From contig NC_132973.1 in assembly GCF_047496725.1 (NCBI RefSeq), positions 11,294,233-11,358,232 on the forward strand: a stretch of 64,000 nt of DNA. The letters run 5' to 3'. The notes beneath the pieces are model-generated. The model was given only the letters and a program-made list of their open reading frames with translations. It was not told where the DNA came from and searched no databases. Origin of the DNA: Anoplolepis gracilipes. Taxonomy: Eukaryota; Arthropoda; Insecta; Hymenoptera; Formicidae. Shown here piece after piece: positions 50,350 to 62,368 of the stretch; the first letter of the stretch is position 1, and the number at the start of each line of letters is the position of its first letter. The translations under genes were made by a program, and so were the position numbers.

Positions 50350-51145
50350 TCGCCAGGGTAGAGAACGCGAGAGGGTATAGTGGGGGAGCTGTGTGGTGCG
50401 TCGCGTTCGCGTCGCGTCTCTAGGTGGCGGTGGTGATAGAAGTTTGCGCTCTTGCGGGAGGTTGTCGAGCGCGCCCGACTTCGGATTGGACTCGGTTTAG
50501 CTCGGCCGTCGTCGGTTCGGTGGTTCGTTCGGTTGAACGAGGGCGCGCGAGCGAGGAGCGAAGCAACCGAGACCCGAGACTCGAAGACCGAGGCGAGTAA
50601 GCGAGCGTTCGTTCGAGTCGGGTGTGCGTCGTGCTGTTGCGTTGCGTTGCGGTGCGGTGCGGTGCGGTGCGGTGCGGTGCGGTGCGGTGCGGTGCGGTGC
50701 GGTGCGACGCGGTGCGGTGCGGTGCGACGCAGTGCGGTGCGGCACGACAACGGTGAAGGGTACTACGAGTGGAAGACACGGTCGTGGCTGAGCTGCTAGG
50801 CGGGCGTAGGCGAGGTTCCGTGACGGCCGTTCGGTGGCGCAGCAGAAATTCCCCGGCGCGGGTTGGTCAACAACGTGGTGTGCGTGCGTCTTCTATCTCG
50901 CTTTCGCTCACGCCGCCCGATTCAAGTGTGCGTACCGCGCATCGTGTACGTGTAGTAATCGTCCGCGCGCACGTATCTGCCCCGAGAGTCCGTCCGCGCC
51001 TCGACTTGCTGACATGGCGTCCTAGTGCTGCGCACGGACAAAGTTGCACGTCCTTTCGCGCACCACGGAAACTGATCTCTACCTCCCATTTTTTTTTTCT
51101 TCTCGCCTTGTGTCGTCGTCGCCGTCGAATCGCAAGGATGTCAAG
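50350..51145 (+). other. candidate 5' exon containing start codon ATGTCAAG
   Basis: A GC-rich stretch ends with ATGTCAAG directly before a consensus GTAAGT donor (donor G at 51146). An ATG (51138) so close to a strong donor suggests a mostly untranslated first exon that encodes Met-Ser and the first two bases of codon three. The body of the gene is not visible in the window to the right. The 5' limit given here is only approximate. Confidence 0.45.
50630..50742. repeat. (GTGCG)n pentanucleotide repeat
   Basis: Roughly twenty units of GGTGC/GTTGC/GACGC in a row. It lies inside the candidate 5' exon, and all frames over it are short-period artefacts. Confidence 0.93.
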
Positions 51146-51682
51146 GTAAGTGCAAGTGGTGCGTGTGTCTGCGCCTCGCTAGCAGGCGGTGTATGTTAGT
51201 CTCGACGAGCTGTCTTCGTCTTTTTCGTTATCGTCGTTGTATCGTTATCTCGCTCGCTCTTCTCGACGAAGAGAGAACAGACTGTGTGGTGTGTCGGGTG
51301 TCGTCGGCCGGGCGGTGTCGATAAGGCCGGACGGATTTCGCATTTCGCATGAGTAGTCTCGCGACAGTAGCGTTCGCGAATTGAAACGGGACGTTATAGC
51401 GGCAGGGTCGTTGCCATCTCGAGCCACCCTCGCGAATCGATATCGTCAGCGCGGTTAGACGATCTTTTTCTCATTTCCTCCCTCGCGTGATACGTATACG
51501 TACACCGTACACTGTACACGTCTCTGCACCCCCTCCCCTTGTCCCGGATCTTGGTCCGTTTCCCTCTTTTCGCCCTCTCGGCTATTCATTTCCTTCGTCT
51601 TTCTGGGTGCATGACACTGGGTTTATACGATGCTCAGCCCCGCGAGTATCGCGGGTCGCGGGTCGCTGGTACGTGGTACGCA

Positions 51683-51703
51683 TGTATGTATGTATGTATG
51701 TAT
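51683..51703. repeat. (GTAT)n microsatellite
   Basis: Five tandem GTAT units in a pair of TATG-rich lines. Confidence 0.85.
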
Positions 51704-52149
51704 ATGTATGGTACGCGTGCGCGTGTCTGTGTTTACGTATACATGTGTGTACGTCTGTACGTCGCGCGTCGCGCGCGCTCCTACGTGGCTGCGTCGGAAG
51801 GGTTAGCGGCGGCGAATCGGCGGGGCAGAACGGAAGAGGTTAGTTTCGTGGTAGTTTCTTTTCCACGAAGCAAAACTGCGATACAGAAAGAACTCGCACG
51901 CTCTCCCTCTCTCTTTCTCTCCCTCCCTCTTCTTCCTTACAGCAAGAGGGAAAGAGAGGAAGAGCGCGCGGACCGAGGGTTCTACGTGGCTTATCGGCGC
52001 ATCGACGGACGGCGTGTTTCTCGACGTGGATTTTCGCTCGGGAGAGGGTTGCGTAAATCCCTCTCCCTCTCCCTCTCCCTCCCATTTCCTCCTCCGTACC
52101 TCTCTACCCTCCCGTCATCCCCTCTCATCTCCCTCGCGCCTCGCGGTCG

Positions 52150-52485
52150 ACTACGGCGCTGCCCATAGGCGCCGATACGCCCCAGGGTGTCGAGGCCGAC
52201 TTGAGTTTATTCGGAGCAGTTCGGTCGTCTTCGGCTCCGTTCGTCTATCGGTTCGTCCGTCCGTCCGTCCGCCGAGCATCCTCCCCCTCGCAGTCAGTCT
52301 CGCTCATTGAAACCGCGTGCGTGCACTCGTGTGCGCTCCGCTCTTCTCTTCGCCCCGTTCCGTTTTCCTTTCCTCGCCAACAAACACGCGTATCCTACTT
52401 CTATCTTCTTGCGCGACCGTTCTCGCTGATTATCGTTCGTGATTTCTCTCGTTCTAGTTCGCGCCCTCGTCTCGCGCCATAACAG
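52150..52485 (+). other. second candidate 5' exon with consensus donor
   Basis: The 3' edge is AACAG|GTGAGTTT (donor G at 52486). The block is GC-rich, has TCAGTC and GTTCGGTCGTC-like initiator context near 52220-52300, and contains no conserved protein. With the exon ending at 51145 it suggests alternative promoters for one gene, though the shared downstream exon is outside the part I can recognise. Confidence 0.4.
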
Positions 52486-52683
52486 GTGAGTTTCGGCCGT
52501 TCTCGAAGTCTCGACGATATATCGTTTATAAAGCACGTGTTTCACTCGGCGTTGTGAATTTTCGTCCAAGAGAGAGCACGAGCGAACGGACGTTGATGCC
52601 TCGTCCCTCGTCCCTCGTCGCGCCGGGTAACTAAATCGATCGACGCAATTTTCTGGTGATAACGACGATTGTGCAACCTGTGC

Positions 52684-52744
52684 TTCGCCCCGAGCTCCGA
52701 GCTCCGAGCCTCGAGCTCCGAGCCCCGAACCTCGAGCCCCGAGC
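52684..52744. repeat. (GAGCTCC)n heptamer repeat
   Basis: Eight imperfect units of CGAGCTC/CGAGCCC. It lies downstream of the candidate exon ending at 52485. Confidence 0.85.
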
Positions 52745-52879
52745 AGGAGCGATTGTGTGGATGTTGTCGACGTGTTCGTGAGTCACGGCGGGGTGCTGCC
52801 AGTGTGTGGGTGAGTTTGCATTTTGTATGTGTCGTGCGTGCGAATGCGTCAGGGATGTGTCGCGATTTTTTCAGCACCG

Positions 52880-52908
52880 TAAAAAAAAAAAAAAAAAAAA
52901 AAAAAAAA
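52880..52908. repeat. poly(A) run
   Basis: A homopolymer of about 29 A, followed by GAAAAAAA. Confidence 0.9.
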
Positions 52909-53847
52909 GAAAAAAAATTATGTCACATCCTCTAGTTACGCGAGGGAATGAAACATGCGGGAAATATGTGTGAAATATTAGTGACATTCCTTGCGACAAA
53001 CTATGAATGAACCTATTTTTTTTAGTCATTTCGAAAATATTTCTTTTATTGTCTTTTATTTTTTATTTTATTTTTAACGTGTACAAGATTTTTTTTCGAT
53101 GAAACATACACGTGTAACGTCCTAAAACTGCTCTAATCTTACACAACTGAAATTTTACGATGATAAATACACGTTTTGTACGCGGCTACGCCGTTTTATC
53201 CACAGTTATCACGAACAGGGATTCGTGTTATCTTGAAGATTAGACACTCTCGAGCACAGATTGGACTTGGCTCCACGTTTCACAACACAACCCCAAGGAT
53301 CTTTACACGAGATTTCGAGTGTTTATTACACACGATTTATTACGGAACTATTGCCACGCCTCTCTTCTATGAGGAGTGCCGATAATGCGACACCCCGTAT
53401 ATAGTTACATAAATACCACTTCCGTCATTAACTTCTCCAGCAAAGGATACTATATATCTGGAATTTTTTATTTGAAAGTGTTGAAGAATGTTGAGAAAAA
53501 ATTTACATTTTAATCTTTTCTTATGTCATATGAATACGACCACCTGATTAATATATACACGGAATCTATCGGACATTTATATACATATAATTGACATTTT
53601 ATTAAGAATAACATTGTTAAAAATAATTTTTTTTTGATCGCATGAAAATTAAAATTAAATTTGTTCCGCAAAGTTTTTTTTACGCGTATTTCTTCGTTTA
53701 ATATACGAGAAAGTTGCAAAAAAATGAGGTACACTTATTGTTCGGTCGACATATCTTTATTAAGTGCAACGTTATTCGTCATGCTATTTGGAACACAATG
53801 CACGAATCTGTCGACAAATTTTTGTGAAAAAATAAAATGATAATATA

Positions 53848-54384
53848 CAGGGTGTCCTCAATTTAAATGACAAAACTTCGGGAGCGTGCAGGGGACCGAA
53901 AAATTAAGTTAAAAAGTCCTTTAGAGATTTACTCGTTTTTGCTCCATTTTGGAGAAAATCGCAAAAATTTAATCTCTCATTGTCAGTAGTTGCTATCTCG
54001 AGTCGAGCATGGAAGAAACTTTCTGCTTCAAAGTTTCTTATATATGTAAACATTTGCTGTTATCTTTTACATTCTTTTGTTTGTTTATATTCATAGATAC
54101 AGTGTACCAAATATCAGTAGAACAATGTGTTTCTGCAATTAATGTGGTTAATGCTAGATGTAATGCTTGCATTGCTGCAACAGGGCAATACTTTGAACAA
54201 TATCTGCTTTAAATAGATGATGACATGAATAAAATGTAAACAAATAAGTAAAAAAAACGAAAACTTGTTTCTTTTTTCTCGAAAATGGAGCAAAAACGAG
54301 CAAATCTGTAAAGGACTTTTTATCTTCGTTTTTCGGTCCCCTACACGCTTCCGAAGTTTTGCCATTTAAATTGGGGACACCCTG
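53848..54384 (+). mobile_element. 537-bp mariner-like element, internally deleted
   Basis: Terminal inverted repeats of about 110 bp begin CAGGGTGTCC at each end and are flanked by TA (53846-53847 and 54385-54386). Both arms contain AAAACTTCGG, GGGGACCGAAAAA and CTCGTTTTTGCTCCATTTT. The interior holds a frame ending at 54212 whose last residues (RCNACIAATGQYFEQYLL) resemble the C terminus of mariner-type transposases, by my memory of such ends. The catalytic region is missing, so this is a non-autonomous copy. Confidence 0.88.
54009..54212 (+). pseudogene. transposase C-terminal remnant
   Basis: A 67-codon frame inside the element at 53848-54384. Only the final 25 or so residues look like transposase tail; the Met and the hydrophobic start are probably fortuitous. 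The DDD/E catalytic core is absent. The stop lies about 60 bases before the right terminal repeat, as in full-length relatives. Confidence 0.5.
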
Positions 54385-54807
54385 TATAAGCTCCATTTTG
54401 TTATATATAGTGTATTTGTGAAAAACTAAAGTAAATTTTTAATTTATTGAGTAATAAATTTCTCGAATGTATTTTACTCTTGGAACTTTTTCATATTGAT
54501 ACTTTCATAATTAAAGAGAGAAACTACGAAAAAGGTCGTGAGACCTATAACTTTGCACTCTTGTCATTCGAGGATTTTAATGTGCTTCGAGTTTATAAAA
54601 AATATATTCGATTCGAAAAGTATCAGGGCAAAGAGAACTCGGGGATCGGGGATCGGGGAGAGGGAAGGCACGGCGGGGGCTGCGACGATGCACGCGGGCG
54701 ACAAGTGCGTGCACGCAACGAAGCGTCGACATATCGACCGTACCCACGTGCGTTCCGATGAGAATTTACATGCGACTTCCTGCGGGCTATCTCTATCTCT
54801 CCCTCTT

Positions 54808-54851
<44 letters not shown>
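54808..54851. repeat. (CT)n microsatellite
   Basis: Uninterrupted CT repeats after a CTCTTTCT lead-in. Confidence 0.93.
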
Positions 54852-54853
<2 letters not shown>

Positions 54854-54979
54854 ATGATTAAGAGTAGCGTGACGATTTTATCGCGGTACCCGCGAGGGGT
54901 TGAAGCGGCGCCAATTATAGTGGCGACGATGATGATGATGATGGTGGTCACGGAGGTAGGGCGTAGATAAACAGCGTAG

Positions 54980-56728
54980 AGGGTTAATATTCGTCACGCA
55001 TCGAGTACGACGATCTTTGACTTATTGCGGGGATTCCAGTTTCCTGTTGATTCATTTTCCCTCTCTGTTTGTCGTTTCCTAGAATTTTTTATAATTATCC
55101 CTGAATCATTTCTAATTTCAGAAATCTTGGGAATTTTCTGTTAATTTTCTACCAAACTTATTACGTAAAGTTTTAACTTTTTGAATTCTTTATATTTTTA
55201 TATAGACTAGTGCAATTTTAAAATTTTGTGCTTAATGTATATATCTGATTATTTTATCCATGTTTTGAGTAATGCAGGGTTCGGAATAGAAATGAGAGAA
55301 CTAGGGGTGTTCTCTGAACCGAGAAAAAGGGTTTCCGTGTATCCCGACTATAAAGAGTCCGCTTGCCCAACGGAGGTTTCCTTTTTCCTGTTCTGGTAAA
55401 TTGTGAAATCATGGCTTGTCTTTAAACATCTTTCTGCCGTTTCCTTTCGTTAATTTATATATGTTAATATCCGTCGTATTATCGAATCCATCATCATTAT
55501 TGAATCCATTAATATTTTTATCTTCAAATTAATTTCTCATATATTATGTTAACTTATATAGAGTGCTCCAAATTATTTATAATTTTTCGATTTAATCCAG
55601 ATGTAACATTCTTAAAAAAATATATTAGACATAATTTTTGTTCTACTTGCGTTTTTATAGTCACTATAGCTTTTTAGAGCGGAAATTTTTTTTTTATAGC
55701 TTGTTTGTCTTTCAAGCAAACACATAAATGGTTTACAAAGTACGTTTGTATAACGGTTATGAGACAATTGTGTTCCTTCACTTATCCTCTTTCCTTTATT
55801 ACGTGTCGATTTTAACTGTGTGCTCATCATAATACTTCTATTACAAGAATGTTGGACTCGCTTAGCATTCTTGTCAACTCGTCAAAGGTATAATTTCTAG
55901 AAAGATAGAGTAAACGACCTGTACGATCGTTTATTGAATTTTTTTCTTATAATTAGGAATTTGTAATAAATATAGTTTGAGTATTCAGTAAGAGATAAAG
56001 TATTAATTTACTTTTGAACTTTTACTTAGAATATATCTTCAATATATTAATAATTGTTGAAAATAATCGCTATTATTAACGTGTATTATATAAAAATTAT
56101 AATTATAATATGTCACAAACTTTTTTTATATACAATATTTATAATATATTATAATATATTATAATATTTTATAATACTCTATTGAGCCATGCTATTCGTT
56201 TTCTTGTAGTCAAAGTTTATAATAATTGTACATAAATTTACGATAAAATAAGTATTTGCTTACAATTTGTTTACAATGAAACGTTTGGCATTATTACTTA
56301 TTCTGTGACTAGTTTCTCATGCTTTCAAATTATTTTTTTGAAATGTTCCATTTGTAAAAATTTTAAAAATGTACAACTAAAGTGAAACCATTAGTGACGA
56401 TTAGAATAGAAAGTTGGAAAAATATCCAACAATAGGTTTATCTTCAGGTTTTTTTCTTCAAGTCGGGCGCGCATGATAAATAGTTTCGACAAAGGACGAG
56501 TATAAGCTCAAGGACGAGTTTATGATATGATGACTAATATATATATATATACTTGTTTTACATTAGAAATTTTAACTTGTAAATTAATTAACTTTAGTAA
56601 TGTCGTTTGCCATAAATTCCAAGTACAATGTACGAATTTTAATTTCAACAAAGCAGTTTATCTGCGATTGTTTCGAGGTAATTATTTCAAATCTTTACAG
56701 AATACAGACAGAGTTTCTCGTCGTCTGT
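54980..56728. other. AT-rich non-coding interval
   Basis: Nothing coding recognised. TATAGAGTGCTCC near 55558 resembles an isolated MITE end. Confidence 0.45.
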
Positions 56729-56880
56729 CTAGGTCCTTGATTCAATTAGTCGATTGATTTTTCGAATGATGTCACTTAATTCCTGGATGTGGCCTTCCGA
56801 GCGTTGCAATTGCTGCTCGTAGTACATTATTCTGTAATTGTGATGTTCAGAGGGATGTCGATTGTCCCCAACAATGCTCC
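56729..56880 (-). CDS. possible terminal exon with coiled coil, unknown gene
   Basis: On the minus strand about 50 codons end at TAG (56731-56729). The final 30 residues include YYEQQLQRSEGHIQELSD and IIRKINRLIES, a regular heptad pattern with Leu/Ile at core positions. That is unusual for random frames in this AT-rich DNA. The upstream sequence is a CT-rich stretch with possible AG acceptors between 56880 and 56915, so the true 5' edge is uncertain. I do not recognise the family. Related exons would have to lie to the right on the minus strand, and I could not find them. Confidence 0.3.
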
Positions 56881-56912
56881 CCTCTCTCAACAGCAATGGA
56901 TGAAGAGAAGTT

Positions 56913-56913
<1 letters not shown>

Positions 56914-56952
<39 letters not shown>
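56914..56952. repeat. (GA)n microsatellite
   Basis: Uninterrupted GA repeats. On the minus strand they form a polypyrimidine tract before the coiled-coil frame. Confidence 0.93.
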
Positions 56953-56953
<1 letters not shown>

Positions 56954-58460
56954 GCAAGAATTTATTCGTGGGGATCGTTCTTTCGAGCAGACTCTCTTTG
57001 TCCTTGCATTTACACATAGAAAAAAGGACTTTGCAACCCTACTTGCATTTGTGTATGCGTACACTTGTTCTCGCAACATCGTGCGAGACTATACAAGCTT
57101 CAAATGGGTGTCGCACCGTCGTGTCCTACTTACACCTGCCATGCCTAGTTATATAGGGTCGGAGTCAGATAATAAGCCAACAGGGAAGAAAGAAAAAGGG
57201 TAACATTGCCAATTCCCAGAGCACATTCTTACTGAATGGTCGGAATTTTTTACTATTCTAATATATACAATGCGATTTTTAAAAGCTTTTCGTAGAAATT
57301 GAAATGGGAAAAAAGGAGCAAAAAAATAATACCGAGTCCCTGATGGGACGGATATTCATGAGAAAAAAGAAATTTGCTTTAGATATAATTTATCATTCTC
57401 AAAGAATTTTCTTGGACTTTTTTCATAATTTTTTTTTGTTATTTTCACTTAGAATATTATTTAAAGAAGGCAGGAGAGATAGACAGAAATAGAATACATG
57501 TATAATAATTTTTATAGAGTATTGTTACAAAGAATTTTTTTAAAATACAATAGTTTTTTTTTTTTCTGAAAATGTTAAAATATTTTCAACATATTTTTAC
57601 GTTCTTTTTATAAAATACTTTTGAAATATTCTCTGGAAATATATTTCTAAATTTATAAAAAGTATAATAATGATTTGATTATTACACTTTTTACAAATTT
57701 ACTAATAGAGCAAATATTTTTCGAATAACAATATTGTCGTTTCTTCAAATATTGAGACATCTTGTATTATTAAGTAACTTTAAAATATTGAAAAAACATT
57801 CTTATTAGAAATAATTATGGATCGATGGGGGTTTGTAAATTTAATGACTAATTTATTGGTGTCGATGGATTATATTTTCATATAAAATCAAGTATCTGAC
57901 ATTGCGTTTTATGAATTTTCTACGCAACTTTTCGTTCCCATAAAACGATTCGATCCATGCACCGTTGCTCACCCCAGTTTAACCGCCCCTTGTTAAATCC
58001 CGAAACCCTCGTCGTTCCCGAGTGTTGTTTTATTTTTTGTTCGGCTGCCGTGCCCTGTCCTCGTACAACATTCAGTCACCGGAATCGCGACATCCTTTCG
58101 CGGATCGCCCGCGTTTCTTGCGATCCTTTTTTTTCCCTCCCCTTGATGCGTTCATTGAGGTCGAGCGTCACGCACGACGACGTCGCAATCGGCGCGAGGA
58201 AAACTCGTAAAGTCCTCTGTTTTTCCCACAATAGCGTTTCAATTAATCCCACTTGTTTCGAAGAAAATTTCAACATTATTATTTAGTGCCGTTACAATTC
58301 CAACATAAGAAGTAGGGCCAGATTGAAAAGTATAACGCATGTACGCGAATACGAAATATCATTGATGTCGAATATCATTGATACCCGAAATGATCATCAT
58401 GCCGATATCATTGTACGCCGTTGCAAGTTTGCAAAGTTTTCACGACATTGGAAAAAAATT
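56953..58460. other. non-coding interval
   Basis: AT-rich to about 57950, then a moderately GC-richer stretch. No conserved frame is recognised on either strand. Confidence 0.4.
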
Positions 58461-58660
58461 TTTGCGGGGTTGGCGCCAATGCGCGCGGCGAGGTCGAGCG
58501 TCGTCATCACCGTCGACGGGAGGGTGGCGAGAGGGCGAGAGAGGGCTGGGAGATGTAGAACTGCCGGAGGCTCAGCGGAGAGAGCGGGATGTGGAGCCAC
58601 AAAGATGGCCGCTCAGCAACGACCGCACATGAGAGGGCGACTCGGACGGAGAGGGATTCT
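58460..58660. promoter_or_regulatory. GC-rich block with AAGATGGCCGC motif
   Basis: About 200 GC-rich bases include TTGGCGCCAATGCGCG and ACAAAGATGGCCGCT (near 58600). The second resembles a YY1-type AAGATGGCGGC site. It may be a promoter; no exon could be assigned. Confidence 0.3.
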
Positions 58661-58721
58661 TAAATCACCAATTTATCAATCTTTTATTTGGAATATCGGC
58701 CAATTTTTTTATTCGCAATAC

Positions 58722-58733
58722 ACACATATATAT

Positions 58734-58818
<85 letters not shown>

Positions 58819-58820
58819 TG
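58722..58820. repeat. compound (CA)n(TA)n(TG)n microsatellite
   Basis: CA, TA and TG dinucleotide runs in succession, which together form a large imperfect palindrome. Confidence 0.95.
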
Positions 58821-59478
58821 TGTATCCATACACGAAAGCTAAATTTAATCAACGATATTTTATAAAGTATAGATATATTTAAAAATATAAATTGATAATA
58901 AAATAAATTACGCGGCGAGTCTTTGATATTCTTCTTATATTCTTATATTCTCTGATCAATTTCAAATGCCAGTATTTTCAATATTCTCTCTTGAAACATC
59001 GATACTTTGACCGATAAGAAATACGTAATCTGTAAGCGAAAACGCATTCCGTATCGAGAAGACGCTACTTTGATAATCGCTACTACGTAACGCTGGGCTT
59101 GCATATTCCAATAGCGGATATATAGTTGGCGCTATCTCTAATACAAATACTTTGGATATCGGAGTAAGCATTCTCAGACTAGAGAGGTAATCTCGGATTA
59201 ATCCCGGGCGAAGGCGAGCGTGCGAATGGGGAATGCCGCGCGCGCTTCTCTTTCGCGAAGAGCGAAGAGCGAAGCTTCGAAAATGTGGGACACGGCTGTG
59301 GCTGTGCTCGGTCGACAGGGACAGGGTCCGCGGCTCCCCTCGCGCCGCGAAATTCTCCGTTAACTCCGCCGTACCTGGTGGCCGCGACTAACGGAATGAG
59401 CAGTACCTGCCTGCGGCCCGTGCTCTGCGCTCTGCGCTCACTGACGCGCTTCCACGTACATTTGCCACACACCAGATA

Positions 59479-59518
59479 TACAGGGTGTACCGGGAAACCG
59501 GGAAACCCCGCCCGCCCC
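59479..59518. mobile_element. short mariner-type terminus remnant
   Basis: TATACAGGGTGTACCGGG followed within 40 bases by CGCCCCGTATA. The ends match the CAGGGTGT termini of the element at 53848. It may be a deletion remnant or chance. Confidence 0.35.
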
Positions 59519-59762
59519 GTATATAGTCACGCTCCGAAGCGATATTTCGTGCTGGTCGCCGCAAACACAGATAAAGAATATTTCCTTTCAACGTTAAACG
59601 TTCTTGCAAGTACTATACCAAGGCTATGTCACAATAATTATTTCGTCAAGCTCATAAAATGAGAAGAATTTTTTTTTTTTATGTCTGCAACGATTCCTAA
59701 TACAATGTTTTTTTAACGCGTAAAAATTGATCCAAGTTGATCCGTTGAGAAAATTGTGCAGA

Positions 59763-59791
59763 CACCTCGTACCTCGTACCTCGTACCTCGT
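59763..59791. repeat. (CTCGTAC)n heptamer repeat
   Basis: Four tandem units of ACCTCGT. Confidence 0.9.
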
Positions 59792-60439
59792 ACGCATACA
59801 TGCGACACTTGCAGGCGTGTGCGTTGAAGAATGTGTACGACGAGCCATCGTTCCAAGCACATCCTGGCACTCCCCCAGTGGGTGGAGATGCGACTAGGAA
59901 CAGATATCCGAGTGCATTCGCCCCTCTTTTTCCCCTCCTCCCACTCGAATTATTATTATCGCAGTCCCACAGGAGAGATGGGGAAACGATCGTCACCACT
60001 CTCGGTTAGGTGATTAAATCATAATTAAAATGTCATTAATCACACAGTGATAAATGATAGGCAACAAAATATACGCATACAATATTTAAAGCATTAAATT
60101 CTAAAAATATATTAGAGCATAAAAAGACCAGAAAAACCTTGTCGATTCACGTTGTGACATCATGATAATTTGCAAAGAAATTACGCGATCGAAAGAATCT
60201 TTGCGCGTCAATCGGAAACTATAATTGCTAATTAATAATGACGTATAAAATCGCGCCACTGACGACGCCCTTGGTTTTTCCTTGCCCCGATTATTGTAGT
60301 CGCGCGAGATCGGAAGGTGATATCAAAGGAATGCGTCAACTTGTAACGGAATGTACTCTGGCATGTTTATTTGAAAGAAAAAAAAACCGTTTTGTTCCAT
60401 ATTCATATTCTACAATACATTGAATGCCATGGTGGTAGG

Positions 60440-61040
60440 ATACTAATGCAAGCTACAGTGAATTTGCGGGAAGAGAGAAGTCTGACGTTTGCGTTTCTTC
60501 GTCCTACATCTTTTTATCTCTTTCTCTCTCTTTTTTTTTTTTTTTTTTTTTTCGACGCCGCGCTTCGTTAAATTCGACTTTGATTTCGCTGTCGAAATTC
60601 GGTCGATCGATGCAGCAACCCCCATTCTAGGACGATGTATGTTGTCTCCGGATGCACGTCCTCGCCGCCCGCGATCTCCTGTCCTCTCCTCTTCTCTCCT
60701 CTCCCCTCCCACCGCCCCTTTTTTCTCTCTTCTCGCGATCCCCGCGCTACCCCACACCCCACCTCGCTGCCATGTAGCGCGAGCGAAGGCGACTATATCG
60801 CGGCTGCGAGTCACGTAAAATCGCGACTCGAGGAATCGCACGGATGTCGCAATCGCGGTAATATTCGCTCCGGTCTTCCTCTCCGCGCGTACGATAGGAT
60901 AACGTAGGAGGCCGATGGCGGAGAGGGTGGAGAGGGTGGAGAGGGAGATGGGAGAGAACGAAAAGAGAAATAAGAGGCGTGTGTTGCACCGTGACGGAAT
61001 CCCGGCAGCGCGAGTGCGATTTCGCCGACCGGACATGTTA
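60440..61040. other. GC-rich low-complexity block
   Basis: A 197-codon minus-strand frame spans much of it, but the translation is Arg/Ser/Gly-rich with a poly-Lys run from a T homopolymer, and overlapping frames on both strands are also open. I consider it non-coding or 5' UTR rather than a protein gene. Confidence 0.4.
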
Positions 61041-61313
61041 TATCCTTGAGCGCTGATTCAGCGGAATGTTTCTCTAATCGATCCGTATCTCTCGCTTTTT
61101 TGCGCGCAGCAAAAGTAGTCTAGCTGTAAAGAAGAAAAAGAAAAAAAAAAAAAAGAATTAGGGAATAGAGAGCAAGAGAAAGATAGATGAGAGCGTGAAG
61201 CAAAACGTGTTTTATTATTAAGACGCCGATATATTTCGGAGAATAAGATTGCGGTTGGGCGTATTATAACTTGTGTTGTCCAACCATCATTTTTTATAAG
61301 GAATAAATCTTAT

Positions 61314-61314
<1 letters not shown>

Positions 61315-61347
<33 letters not shown>
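61315..61347. repeat. (TA)n microsatellite
   Basis: Uninterrupted TA repeat. Confidence 0.95.
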
Positions 61348-61355
<8 letters not shown>

Positions 61356-61733
61356 GATTGCAAAAGTAAAATGTATCAAGACGTAGTATGGCCAACGCCC
61401 TCGTAATAATTTAAAATAATTTATTACGTGAGAATAATTAAGAAAAAGAGAGATAGAAGGGGGAAAAAAAAATGAAGAGACGCGAATAATTTTGCCATGT
61501 CGCGACGAGTTTAAAGTAAGTGAGTCGTCGGTCCGTCTTTGCGGAAACGCGCGATATCCTCGCAAAGTACGCGGAAGAAGAAGAATGTAGGTGCGAGACA
61601 GAGAGGGCGAATAAAGACAGTTAAACGCGTCGGAGACAACCGAGGATGACCGAAGCCGACCGAATCCGCGGACTACAGTCTACTCCGAAACGCGCAGAGA
61701 GTCGCAGAGTGGTATTGGCGCCGCGCGAGGTAG

Positions 61734-61761
61734 CGAATGCGAATGCGAATGCGAATGCGAA
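61734..61761. repeat. (GCGAAT)n hexamer repeat
   Basis: Five tandem units in a GC-rich segment; the frame over it reads Asn-Ala repeats. A GCGCGAGC-type repeat follows near 61866-61900. Confidence 0.9.
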
Positions 61762-62184
61762 TGTGTGTTGTTGGTTTTGTACCTCGCGCGGCGTGACTTA
61801 CTACTCCGCCGCGTTGATTACGCAACGCGTGGCCATGAGAGCGACTTGCGCTCGCGAGAATGCAGCGCGCGCGAGCGCGAGCGCGTCCGCGTCCGCGTCC
61901 GCTCGTCGCGCAGGATTGGCGCGATTATCGATATCTCCTTATGTTTACAACAACAAATCACAAGACGCGTCCAACTTTTCAATTCAAATCCGACCGATTG
62001 GTTATCACGTCGAATTGAAAAATATATCTTTTTCATCAATTCATAATATGAAATAATTACATACATGTATAACGTATACGTATATATGCTTCTCTCTGTA
62101 TTGTAATATCCATATATTATGTAGCATCATGAATTTTAAAACTTACGTCAGTTACGTAACATTTGTTGCAGCTGTTACTACGCG

Positions 62185-62188
<4 letters not shown>

Positions 62189-62215
<27 letters not shown>
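62189..62215. repeat. poly(T) run
   Basis: A homopolymer of 27 T or so. Confidence 0.9.
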
Positions 62216-62317
62216 GTATCGATGTTTATGCAGATTGAAAGAGGGTTGCGAATGTTGAAATACAACTCGACGCATTGGTTGAGAATCGCTGATTTAGCGC
62301 AAACGTGCAAGGTTCGT

Positions 62318-62368
62318 TATGCGCGCGTGCACGCGCACGCGTGTAGGCGTGCGTGCATGGCGCGCGAT
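62318..62368. repeat. alternating purine-pyrimidine tract
   Basis: GCGCGCGTGCACGCGCACGC and flanking bases alternate purine and pyrimidine almost without a break, so this is a Z-DNA-prone stretch. Confidence 0.75.

Noticed and set aside
50064..50750. 228-codon minus-strand frame of His-Arg-Thr-Ala-Pro repeats
   Set aside because: It is the translation of the GTGCG pentamer array plus GA repeats, not a protein.
51539..52168. 209-codon plus-strand frame
   Set aside because: Low-complexity Ser/Pro/Arg with Tyr-Val runs from GTAT repeats; no family resemblance. It also crosses a region that looks like intron downstream of the donor at 51146.
60443..61036. 197-codon minus-strand frame
   Set aside because: Composition-driven: Arg/Ser/Gly-rich, includes poly-Lys from a T-run, and both strands are open in overlapping frames. 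No domain was seen.
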